A stretch of DNA of 5,745 bases from an uncultured Peptococcaceae bacterium (GTDB lineage Bacteria > Bacillota > Peptococcia > Peptococcales > Peptococcaceae), in assembly GCA_937976375.1 (NCBI GenBank), contig CALJRU010000043.1:1-5745 (forward strand). The letters run 5' to 3'. The notes beneath the pieces are model-generated. The model was not told where the DNA came from, made no database searches, and was given only the letters and a program-made list of their open reading frames with translations. Positions 1-5,745 of the stretch are shown piece by piece; position 1 is the stretch's first letter; every line of letters begins with the position of its first letter. The translations under genes were made by a program, and so were the position numbers.

Positions 1-2
1 AT

Positions 3-140
3 GATGTAATACTGCATGATACCTTCATACGAACCGCCTAAAATAAAGACAGCTAAGGAAGATTCGCCGCTGTATTCAAAAAACAGTTTGGATTATCGCC
101 GTTGGAATACCGGCGGTCAAAGAATTTAGAAAACAGATAA
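3..140 (+). pseudogene. Decayed C-terminal remnant of an AraC/XylS-family regulator
   Basis: From 57 to the stop at 138-140, this frame encodes a tail containing FAAVFKKQFGLSP followed by LEYRR. That is the end of the second helix-turn-helix of AraC-family activators (F-x3-F-K-K-x2-G-x-S-P-x2-Y-R). Upstream in the same frame there are stops at 39-41 and 54-56. The residues around the second stop (DS-stop-GRF) sit where the family has G-Y-D-S-x-G-R-F, so that TAA could be a mutated CAA. The residues before it (ILHDTFIRTA) vaguely resemble the start of that HTH but are several residues too short. The gene therefore looks broken by nonsense changes and a small deletion. The rest would lie left of the window. 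The tail ends five bases before the shared terminator. The family call for the tail is fairly firm; the extent and the pseudogene status are inferred, and a sequencing error cannot be excluded. Confidence 0.5.
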
Positions 141-144
141 GAAC

Positions 145-180
145 AAAAAATGCCTCTGCATAGGTTTGCAGAGGCATTTT
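145..180 (-). terminator. Hairpin terminator of the marR-ABC-ABC operon, probably bidirectional
   Basis: There is a perfect 10-bp stem (TGCCTCTGCA 151-160 paired with TGCAGAGGCA 167-176) with a 6-base loop (161-166). On the minus strand the hairpin is followed by six T residues (150-145), five bases past the end of the stem's A-rich lead-in and just after the stop of the 740-residue exporter gene. On the + strand the same stem is followed by TTTT, so it can also end transcription coming from the AraC-like remnant. Confidence 0.9.
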
Positions 181-185
181 CCGTT

Positions 186-2408
186 TTATGAGACTTGCTC
201 AAACTGACTGTTGTACAGGTCGGCATAAAAGCCGCCTTTAGCTAAAAGTTCTTCATGTGTACCGCTCTCAATAATGTCGCCATGATTCATGACAAGAATC
301 AAATCAGCATTTTTAATTGTCGATAAGCGATGTGCAATGACAAACGATGTACGATTTTCCATCAATTGATCCATTGCAGATTGAATTTGTTGTTCTGTAC
401 GTGTATCGACAGATGACGTTGCTTCATCGAGAATGAGCATCGGTTTATCGGCAATCATGGCACGCGCAATCGTAAGCTGTTGTTTCTGACCTTGTGACAA
501 ACTGATCTGATCATTAAGAACCGTATCGTACCCCTTAGGCAATGTGCGAATAAAATGATCCAGGCCGACTGCCTTGCAAGCAGCAACCATTTTTTCATCA
601 CTGACATTTTCTGTACAATAAATCAAGTTTTCACGCAATGTGCCTTCAATCAACCAAGTATCCTGTAAAACCATACAGAATTCATTTCTTACCGCTTCAC
701 GCGTCATTTGATTGGTTGGCGTTCCATCAATGCGGATTTCACCACTCTGAATATCATGGAAACGCATGAGCAAGTTAACCATGGTGGTTTTACCGGCACC
801 TGTAGGTCCTACAATAGCAATCTTTTGTCCAGGTTTGGCACTGGCTGAAAAATCATGAATAACAATCTTATCTGTGTCTTCATAGCCAAAGCGAACGTGG
901 TCAAAATCAACATACCCTTCTACTTTGCCAAGATCAGAAATCTTTCCGCTTTCATCAGCCATTTCTTCGGCTTCCAAAAATTCAAAGACACGTTCACCAG
1001 CAGCTGCTGCCGATTGTAAAGATTGCGTAGCTTGTGCAATCTGAGAAAGTGGCTGGGTAAAATAGCGCACATACATCATAAAGGCAACAATAACACCAAA
1101 ACCAATGATATCATTAAATGCCATTGCGCCGCCGACCACACAAACCGCTACATATCCAAGATTACCAACAAAGCTCATAACTGGCATCATCATCCCTGCC
1201 AATGTTTGCGCACGGAAGCCGCTTTCACGCAATTTGTCATTCATCTCGTCAAATGTGCGCTGTGCCGCATCCTCGCCATTATAGGCTTTTACGACGGTAT
1301 GTCCTGTATACATTTCCTCGATATGCCCATTAAGCGCACCCAAATGACGCTGCTGACGCGCAAAGTATTTTTGGCTCCGGCTCATGATGGCAAACATGAC
1401 AACAAAACCAATCAAGCTTGCAAGGACAGCGGTCAAAGTCATCCATACATTAGTAATAAGCATCATAAACAAACTGCCCAAGAGCAAAATAACAGAAGTA
1501 ATAAAGTTCCCAATACTTTGGTTCAAAGACTGGCTAATTAAGTCAATATCATTTGTAACACGCGAAAGAATGTCACCTGTGCTGGTACGATTATAGAATG
1601 ACATCGGCAATTTATTGATCTTACGAGAAATATCTCCACGCAAGGATTTTGATACACGCTGTGTAACACCTGCGGTGATCCAACCTTGAGCAGCTGAAAA
1701 TATGTAACTCAATGCATAGAAAACAACAAGTGTCAAACCTATTGAGCGAACCTTGTTCATATCAATACCAGGCTTGATAAGGTGATAAATGGATTCTGGA
1801 AGTTCATCCATTGCTTCTAATGCATCGCTGCTATTATTAGGGTCAATATCACTCATGACCGCCAATGCTGAACGCTGATCGGCACCACTAATGGTCGTTC
1901 CATCAATTGTCACATCTGTATAAAGTGCTTGTGCCACGGAAGCAGGCAGCTCATTAACAACTTGTTGCATGCCATCTGAATCCGACTGATTCATGGCCGC
2001 AAGTAACTGTAATGTTTTCTGCTGATCAGCCAACGATATTTCCGAACCATTGACTGTAATTGCTTTAGGCGCATCACTATTCAAATTGGCAGCTATCTCT
2101 GCATTCATTGTTTGCATGTTTTTTGCAACATTTTCAGAGACTGTATCAGTAATCTCTGTTAACATCGCTGTATTCGGCGATAATCCCTCGGTGATGGCAT
2201 CGGTCATATCTGACAATTTATCTGGTCCAATCAAAGTTAAAACAGTTCCTGCTGCTGCACAGATCAATGCAATCATAAATACAGCCAAATATTTTCGACA
2301 ATATCCCAGCAATTTTTTCCAAGTGCCAATTAAGTCCTTTGGCTTATTATGACCGCGATAATGACCATGTCCATGTGACGCCGATTGTGCATTATATGTC
2401 TTTGTCAT
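186..2408 (-). CDS. Heterodimeric ABC multidrug exporter, 740-aa half with catalytic ATP site and large extracytoplasmic domain (BmrD/LmrD-like)
   Basis: This is a type IV ABC exporter half: a membrane domain fused to an ATPase, acting in the cytoplasmic membrane and probably moving hydrophobic compounds outward. A histidine-rich cytoplasmic N-terminus (H12, H14, H16, H20) precedes TM1 at about 39-60. Residues about 64-218 form a long extracytoplasmic insert before TM2 (~220-243). TM3-TM6 fall near 300-320, 322-342, 402-427 and 434-450. The ATPase has Walker A GPTGAGKTT (534-542), Q-loop Q582, a non-canonical signature LSQGQ (637-641), Walker B MLILDE with catalytic E662, D-loop SVDT, and H-loop H693. 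Glu and His are intact, so this half supplies the Walker motifs of the consensus ATP site while its altered signature faces the degenerate site. At 740 residues it is longer than usual half-transporters (~580-600); the insert explains the excess. The start overlaps the stop of the preceding gene by one base (TAATG) and has a strong AAGGAGG site. The substrate is unknown. Confidence 0.93.
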   Translation of the reverse strand: MTKTYNAQSASHGHGHYRGHNKPKDLIGTWKKLLGYCRKYLAVFMIALICAAAGTVLTLIGPDKLSDMTDAITEGLSPNTAMLTEITDTVSENVAKNMQTMNAEIAANLNSDAPKAITVNGSEISLADQQKTLQLLAAMNQSDSDGMQQVVNELPASVAQALYTDVTIDGTTISGADQRSALAVMSDIDPNNSSDALEAMDELPESIYHLIKPGIDMNKVRSIGLTLVVFYALSYIFSAAQGWITAGVTQRVSKSLRGDISRKINKLPMSFYNRTSTGDILSRVTNDIDLISQSLNQSIGNFITSVILLLGSLFMMLITNVWMTLTAVLASLIGFVVMFAIMSRSQKYFARQQRHLGALNGHIEEMYTGHTVVKAYNGEDAAQRTFDEMNDKLRESGFRAQTLAGMMMPVMSFVGNLGYVAVCVVGGAMAFNDIIGFGVIVAFMMYVRYFTQPLSQIAQATQSLQSAAAAGERVFEFLEAEEMADESGKISDLGKVEGYVDFDHVRFGYEDTDKIVIHDFSASAKPGQKIAIVGPTGAGKTTMVNLLMRFHDIQSGEIRIDGTPTNQMTREAVRNEFCMVLQDTWLIEGTLRENLIYCTENVSDEKMVAACKAVGLDHFIRTLPKGYDTVLNDQISLSQGQKQQLTIARAMIADKPMLILDEATSSVDTRTEQQIQSAMDQLMENRTSFVIAHRLSTIKNADLILVMNHGDIIESGTHEELLAKGGFYADLYNSQFEQVS

Positions 2409-4165
2409 TATGCCAATTCCTCCTTCGAAAGCTGTGAAAGCGCGATCTGTTGGTAAACCTCACATGTCTTTATGAGTTCTTCATGACGTCCCATTCCAAC
2501 AATGCGACCATCTTCCAATACAATGATCTTATCCGCATCACGAATGGTTCCAATACGCTGTGCAACAATGAATCGTGTTGCATCTCCACATTCTCGATCT
2601 AATGCTTCACGTAATGTACGGTCGGTCTTATAGTCAAGCGCAGAAAACGAATCATCAAAAATAAAAATTTCTGGTCTTCTTGCGACAGCTCGGGCAATCG
2701 ACAAACGTTGTTTTTGACCACCGGATAAATTGTCGCCACCTTGTGCTACTCGACCATCATACCCTTGCTCAATTTGTTCAACAAATTCTGCTGCTTGTGC
2801 CGTTTCAACTGCTTGTTTTACAATGTCATCCGTCATTGGTCCTTGACCATTGTCACCATATGCAATATTTGAACGCACGGTTCCAGCGAACAAAATAGCT
2901 TTCTGCGATACATATCCAATCTTATTGCGCAAAGCTTTTTGACTGTATTGCCGCACATCAATGCCATCAACAAGAACTTCACCTTCTGTAGCATCATAGA
3001 AACGTGGTATGAGATTGATAACTGTACTCTTGCCGCATCCGGTAGCACCAATAAGGGCAATCGTTTCTCCTTTTTTTGCAGTGAAAGAGATATTTTCCAA
3101 GACGCTGTCTTCTGCATCTGGATAAGAAAAGCTTACGTTCTTAAATTCGACCTCACCAACTTTTCCTTTTTCGCCCTCTAATAAGGAACCGTCTTTAATG
3201 GCCGGAACTGTTTCAAGAACTTCATTAATACGTTTTGCTGCAACTTGCGCACGAGGCAATATCATAAATATCATCACCAACATCATGAAAGACATCACCA
3301 CTTGGATCGCATATTGAGAAAACACCATCATATCTGAAAAAGTTGCCACTTTGCCAACCATATTCGCATTCTCAATAAGATAGGCACCAATCCAATAAAC
3401 CGCAAGCGTCAAACCACTCATGATCATTTGAATACTTGGCATTAGAAAGGCCAACGTGCGCTGCGCAAAAAGCTGGGTTTTCGTTAACATATCATTGGCA
3501 TCATCAAACTTATGCTCTTGATATGCTTCTGCATTGTAGGCACGTACAACACGCAGACCAGTCAAATTTTCTCTGGTAACACGGTTCAAATCGTCCGTTA
3601 ATTGCTGTAACTTACGGAACTTCGGTGTTGCCAGGCATAAGCAGATACCAACAATGACCAACAAAACGACTACTGCAACGCCTGTTGAAAGTGTCCATTC
3701 CCATTTTTTATCGGCAATTTTACAAATAGCCCATACGGCCATAATTGGTGCCATAATCAACATCTGAAGCCCAAGCACAATTAACATCTGCACTTGCGTT
3801 ACATCATTGGTGGATCGAGTAATCAAGCTAGATGTTGAAAAATGACCAATCTCTTCCATGGAAAAAGCCTGTACTTTACGAAACAACTTACTACGCAGCG
3901 TTGCACTGAAATTGGTAGCAATTTTTGATGCACAAACAGCCGTAACGACAGATGCTGCTAATGCACCTGCTGCACAGAGCAGCATCATCCCGCCAGACGT
4001 CAAAATTTCTTTCATGGTACTGCCGGGAGTCTGTACATACATCGTAATATCGCGCATGTAATCCGGCATTGTCAAATTTAACCATACTTGCACCACGATG
4101 AATGCCACAGACAAAATGGCCAGCGCCCACTCCTTCTTCGTAAAGTTCTTTAATAATTTAAGCAT
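2408..4165 (-). CDS. Heterodimeric ABC multidrug exporter, 585-aa half with degenerate ATP site (BmrC/LmrC-like)
   Basis: This is the partner half-transporter: a six-helix membrane domain (TMs near 12-32, 57-77, 127-147, 158-180, 238-262 and 280-302) followed by an ATPase domain. The ATPase shows Walker A GATGCGKST (373-381), Q-loop Q421, a canonical signature LSGGQ (480-484) and Walker B IFIFDD. D505 replaces the catalytic Glu. At the H-loop, IVAQR places Q536 where His is expected. This Asp/Gln pair with an intact LSGGQ is the known pattern of the degenerate subunit of heterodimeric exporters such as BmrC, LmrC and TM287. It should bind ATP but contribute little hydrolysis at its own Walker site, while lending its signature to the partner's consensus site. 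Its length matches the family. The start is set by AAGGAG (4180-4175), nine bases before the ATG. It follows the marR-type gene after a 43-base gap with no terminator, and overlaps the next gene by one base. The substrate cannot be read from sequence; drug export is an inference from family and context. Confidence 0.93.
   Translation of the reverse strand: MLKLLKNFTKKEWALAILSVAFIVVQVWLNLTMPDYMRDITMYVQTPGSTMKEILTSGGMMLLCAAGALAASVVTAVCASKIATNFSATLRSKLFRKVQAFSMEEIGHFSTSSLITRSTNDVTQVQMLIVLGLQMLIMAPIMAVWAICKIADKKWEWTLSTGVAVVVLLVIVGICLCLATPKFRKLQQLTDDLNRVTRENLTGLRVVRAYNAEAYQEHKFDDANDMLTKTQLFAQRTLAFLMPSIQMIMSGLTLAVYWIGAYLIENANMVGKVATFSDMMVFSQYAIQVVMSFMMLVMIFMILPRAQVAAKRINEVLETVPAIKDGSLLEGEKGKVGEVEFKNVSFSYPDAEDSVLENISFTAKKGETIALIGATGCGKSTVINLIPRFYDATEGEVLVDGIDVRQYSQKALRNKIGYVSQKAILFAGTVRSNIAYGDNGQGPMTDDIVKQAVETAQAAEFVEQIEQGYDGRVAQGGDNLSGGQKQRLSIARAVARRPEIFIFDDSFSALDYKTDRTLREALDRECGDATRFIVAQRIGTIRDADKIIVLEDGRIVGMGRHEELIKTCEVYQQIALSQLSKEELA
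2419..2425 (-). promoter_or_regulatory. Ribosome binding site of the 740-aa exporter half, inside the upstream gene
   Basis: AAGGAGG on the minus strand lies 10 bases before the ATG at 2408-2406, within the last codons of the 585-residue exporter gene. With the TAATG stop/start overlap, this supports the chosen start and points to coupled, near-equimolar synthesis of the two subunits. Confidence 0.8.
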
Positions 4166-4208
4166 ATATTTGGTCTCCTTTGATAATATCCTTGGTTATA
4201 TATTTTTA

Positions 4209-4667
4209 TTAGTCTCCTGAACGCAACGTATTTAAAATCGTTTTAGGTGGTTTTTCAATCACCTCTGTAATCTCTTTTGCAATGCTCGTAAATTCAATCA
4301 ATCGCTCCATTCCAATGGTATCTATAAGTCGATTGATTTGACCATAGATTTCAGTCCGCAGCTCTTCAACCGTCTCCCATCCATAATCGGATAATCGTAC
4401 CACTGTTGTACGCGCATCCTTCGGTCCAGTTTCTCTAATGATTAACCCTTTGCCTTCCATCTTTTTTAGCAAAGCAGCCACTCTCGCTGTACTAATTTGA
4501 AGTTTTGCAGCAAGCTGTCCGGCGGTAACCATTTCATCTGACATAGAAAGATATCGTAATACTGCGCCCATTCCAGCAGAAGCCTTATCCATCTGCCGCC
4601 AAGAATGATGTGGATGAACATCATGAAACAACTGAAGTATTTTATCAATTTCCTCCTGAGACGCCAT
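4209..4667 (-). CDS. MarR-family transcriptional repressor, likely local regulator of the exporter operon
   Basis: This 152-residue protein has the usual MarR length and layout. A helical N-terminus contains a histidine cluster (H15, H18, H20, H21). The winged helix-turn-helix spans about 45-93: QLAAKLQIS and the recognition helix TARVAALLKKMEGKGLI, then a wing carrying the D84-x-R86 motif (GPKDARTTVVRLSDYG) typical of the family. Long C-terminal helices (94-140) would form the dimer interface. MarR proteins are dimers that bind short palindromes and usually let go when a small ligand or oxidant acts on them. No cysteine is present, so a thiol redox switch is unlikely. It is the first gene of the operon, with AGGAGGG (4680-4674) six bases before the ATG. 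Two perfect palindromes overlap its promoter, which suggests autorepression and co-control of the two exporter genes. The family call is firm; the target and ligand are inferred or unknown. Confidence 0.92.
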   Translation of the reverse strand: MASQEEIDKILQLFHDVHPHHSWRQMDKASAGMGAVLRYLSMSDEMVTAGQLAAKLQISTARVAALLKKMEGKGLIIRETGPKDARTTVVRLSDYGWETVEELRTEIYGQINRLIDTIGMERLIEFTSIAKEITEVIEKPPKTILNTLRSGD

Positions 4668-4690
4668 CTTCTGCCCTCCTATCTCAATTT

Positions 4691-4707
4691 ATCTAACAGG
4701 GTTAGAT
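4691..4707. promoter_or_regulatory. Operator-like palindrome over the -10 box and start point
   Basis: This is a perfect inverted repeat: ATCTAAC (4691-4697), spacer AGG, GTTAGAT (4701-4707). Its right arm shares two bases with the -10 box at 4706-4711, and its centre (4699) falls where transcription should begin. Size and placement fit a MarR-type operator. Binding by the adjacent regulator is inferred. Confidence 0.65.
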
Positions 4708-4734
4708 TATAAGACGATACTGATGTATTGTCAA
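4706..4734 (-). promoter_or_regulatory. Consensus sigma-A promoter of the marR-ABC-ABC operon
   Basis: On the minus strand there is TTGACA (4734-4729), a 17-base spacer, and TATAAT (4711-4706): a perfect match in both boxes with ideal spacing. Initiation is expected near 4699, giving a leader of about 30 bases that carries the AGGAGGG site. So strong a promoter would need repression, which fits the two overlapping palindromes. Confidence 0.9.
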
Positions 4735-4740
4735 TACATC
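4722..4740. promoter_or_regulatory. Operator-like 19-bp palindrome over the -35 box
   Basis: This is a perfect inverted repeat with 9-base arms and a single central base: GATGTATTG, T, CAATACATC. The -35 hexamer of the operon promoter (4729-4734) lies in its centre, so a bound dimer would block RNA polymerase. Its centre is 32 bp, about three helical turns, from that of the palindrome at 4691-4707. The arm sequences of the two sites differ. Confidence 0.7.
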
Positions 4741-4807
4741 TGCTAGCACTTAACAAAATCACAATAATTCATCTTCAAAGATAGCAACTCAACCAATTTC
4801 CACAAAT

Positions 4808-4851
4808 AAAAAAGTTCTGTATGAAGCTCAAACTTCATACAGAACTTTTTT
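4808..4851 (-). terminator. Hairpin terminator of the zinc-ribbon gene, possibly bidirectional
   Basis: There is a perfect 13-bp stem (GTTCTGTATGAAG 4814-4826 with CTTCATACAGAAC 4833-4845) and a 6-base loop. It is flanked by A6 (4808-4813) on the left and T6 (4846-4851) on the right. Read on the minus strand it ends in six T residues. It begins within the TAA stop of the zinc-ribbon gene (4852-4850), so it separates that gene from the exporter operon promoter about 75 bases further on. Confidence 0.9.
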
Positions 4852-5542
4852 ATTCAACCAACATGACTGCACTAACCGCTGTTTGATCGGTTGTATTTGT
4901 ATCATTCCCACCATTACTCCAAGGTTGAATCAATACCAACCCAATGACGAGACCAATAATCAGGCCCAAAACTATCACTGGTAGAATAACTTTTTTTACT
5001 GATAGCGGCTCTTCACTTACTGTTTTTTCCTGTATTTCAGCAGTTGGTGCAGTCCTTTCAGCAGATTCGTCAATAACTTCAGCAGAAGGTGTTATTTTTT
5101 CTTCCGCCGCTTTGGCAGCACGCGCTTCAGCCTGCGCTTGCTTTTTTTCAGCCTGTTTGGCTTTTATATCGCTTAACTTTCCTTTAAACTTACCCGCAAA
5201 AACATTTGCTGCATCCATCACTTCAGCAGCAGCAACTTTTGCCGCAGCACTTTTATCACTGATATCATTTTTTACCGATGCCTTCTGTTCATCAACATGC
5301 GGCGCAGGTTGCATTGAGGCGATAGGCTGTTCAACCTTTTCCGCTGTTTGATGATCGTCGTCATAATCATTTAAATACTGCCCAAGTTCTTCAGCAGTAA
5401 AAAGCCGTGTTTCTTCAAATGCATCATCATGGGCATCACCATCCGTGTCATCAAAAAGGCCTTGTCTCAGGACGGGAGTACCACAGTTGGAGCAAAAGTA
5501 ATCTTCGGGTGATAACTTCTTTCCACAATTGCTACAATACAT
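4850..5542 (-). CDS. Membrane-anchored zinc-ribbon protein of unknown function
   Basis: This 230-residue protein opens with a zinc ribbon: C3-x2-C6 and C17-x2-C20, in the form MYCSNCGKKL followed by FCSNCG. An acidic stretch follows (about 30-63), then a low-complexity Ala/Lys/Glu/Gln region predicted to be helical (about 95-150), then a Pro/Ser/Glu linker. One transmembrane helix lies at about 185-205, with a G193-x3-G197-x3-G201 pattern. A ~25-residue Asn/Thr-rich tail would be outside. With no signal peptide and KK just before the helix, the expected topology is N-terminus in the cytoplasm. Such zinc-ribbon-plus-one-TM proteins are common in Bacillota and mostly uncharacterised, and I do not assign a function. 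I chose the ATG at 5542 because GGAGGG lies seven bases before it and the protein then starts at the ribbon itself. An in-frame ATG at 5557 would add five residues (MEGEK) but has no good binding site. It is transcribed alone. Confidence 0.85.
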   Translation of the reverse strand: MYCSNCGKKLSPEDYFCSNCGTPVLRQGLFDDTDGDAHDDAFEETRLFTAEELGQYLNDYDDDHQTAEKVEQPIASMQPAPHVDEQKASVKNDISDKSAAAKVAAAEVMDAANVFAGKFKGKLSDIKAKQAEKKQAQAEARAAKAAEEKITPSAEVIDESAERTAPTAEIQEKTVSEEPLSVKKVILPVIVLGLIIGLVIGLVLIQPWSNGGNDTNTTDQTAVSAVMLVE

Positions 5543-5549
5543 TTTTTCA

Positions 5550-5555
5550 CCCTCC
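5550..5555 (-). promoter_or_regulatory. Ribosome binding site that decides the zinc-ribbon gene start
   Basis: GGAGGG on the minus strand is seven bases before the ATG at 5542-5540. It overlaps the alternative upstream ATG (5557-5555), which itself has no recognisable Shine-Dalgarno sequence. This favours the downstream start. Confidence 0.75.
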
Positions 5556-5577
5556 ATGATTGATTTTCATAAGGAAT

Positions 5578-5606
5578 ATTATATCATGGGTATTTAGTAA
5601 CGTAAA
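5578..5606 (-). promoter_or_regulatory. Extended -10 promoter of the zinc-ribbon gene
   Basis: On the minus strand there is TTTACG (5606-5601, four of six consensus bases), a 17-base spacer, and TATAAT (5583-5578). TG sits one base upstream of the -10 box, giving the extended form TGaTATAAT. Initiation near 5571 would leave a leader of about 29 bases to the ATG at 5542, again fitting that start. Confidence 0.75.
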
Positions 5607-5745
5607 GCGTTCAAATCTTAGGATATTATGTCGTTTTCTTTAAATATCACTCACAACAACAAAACTGAAAAAGCCTGCTCTCGATTTGATATGATTAGCC
5701 CCCAGTCAAGTAGAGAGGGTAAATAACAAAAATCATTTTTCATCA

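Noticed and set aside
16..129. A 37-codon + strand open frame beginning at ATG 16
   Set aside because: It has no ribosome binding site. The AraC-like protein signal over 57-140 is in a different frame, so this looks like a shadow of the remnant.
1023..1541. A 172-codon + strand open frame, and shorter ones elsewhere over the exporter genes
   Set aside because: They lie opposite well-supported ABC exporter domains, lack ribosome binding sites, and give compositions typical of antisense shadows.
4166..4208. A possible separate promoter or attenuator between the regulator and first exporter gene
   Set aside because: The 43-base gap is A/T-rich but holds no paired -35/-10 boxes and no hairpin, only the ribosome binding site of the next gene.
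4741..4748. The 8-bp palindrome TGCTAGCA upstream of the marR promoter
   Set aside because: It is too short to call an operator on its own, and it lies outside the promoter core and next to a much better palindrome.
4944..5351. A 135-codon + strand open frame opposite the zinc-ribbon gene
   Set aside because: Its Ser/Ala/Phe-rich composition is the antisense image of the Ala/Lys/Glu-rich segment on the coding strand; no start signals are seen.
5651..5743. A 30-codon minus-strand open frame at the right edge
   Set aside because: There is no Shine-Dalgarno site, the length is what chance allows, and I see no family resemblance.
1..5745. CRISPR array, tRNA or rRNA genes, phage defence module, or a wholly new multi-gene system
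   Set aside because: I saw no spaced direct repeats, no cloverleaf-like segment, and no genes beyond a regulator-exporter operon, a zinc-ribbon protein and an AraC remnant.

Overview
This window looks like chromosomal DNA from a low-to-moderate G+C Gram-positive-type bacterium (phylum Bacillota). The grounds are strong AGGAGG-type ribosome binding sites, consensus sigma-A promoters, U-tract hairpin terminators, a multidrug-exporter family common in that phylum, and a membrane-anchored zinc-ribbon protein typical of it. I cannot name a genus from the sequence alone.

Layout from left to right. Positions 1-140 hold the broken C-terminal tail of an AraC-family regulator on the + strand. It points at a hairpin terminator (145-180) that serves both sides. 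Everything else is on the minus strand. The main unit, read right to left, is a three-gene operon: a MarR-family repressor (4667-4209), a 585-residue ABC exporter half (4165-2408), and a 740-residue ABC exporter half (2408-186). The two exporter genes overlap by one base (TAATG), so they are probably translationally coupled. The operon starts at a perfect-consensus promoter (TTGACA, 17 bp, TATAAT). Its -35 box lies inside one perfect palindrome, and its -10 box runs into a second, different palindrome. This fits repression by the MarR protein.

To the right is a monocistronic gene for a 230-residue zinc-ribbon, single-pass membrane protein (5542-4850). It has its own extended -10 promoter and a terminator that begins at its stop codon. 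The last ~165 bases hold no convincing gene; part of this stretch faintly resembles the end of an insertion sequence.

The two ABC proteins form a clear heterodimer. The 585-residue half has Asp in place of the catalytic Glu and Gln in place of the H-loop His, with a normal LSGGQ. The 740-residue half has an intact Glu and His but an LSQGQ signature. Together they make one degenerate and one consensus ATP site, as in BmrCD, LmrCD and TM287/288. The likely logic is that a drug-like or other hydrophobic ligand releases the MarR repressor from its operators and the exporter is induced. The most unusual feature is a ~155-residue extracytoplasmic domain between TM1 and TM2 of the larger half, which contains a diverged tandem duplication of ~46 residues. 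I did not find a wholly new type of system here.
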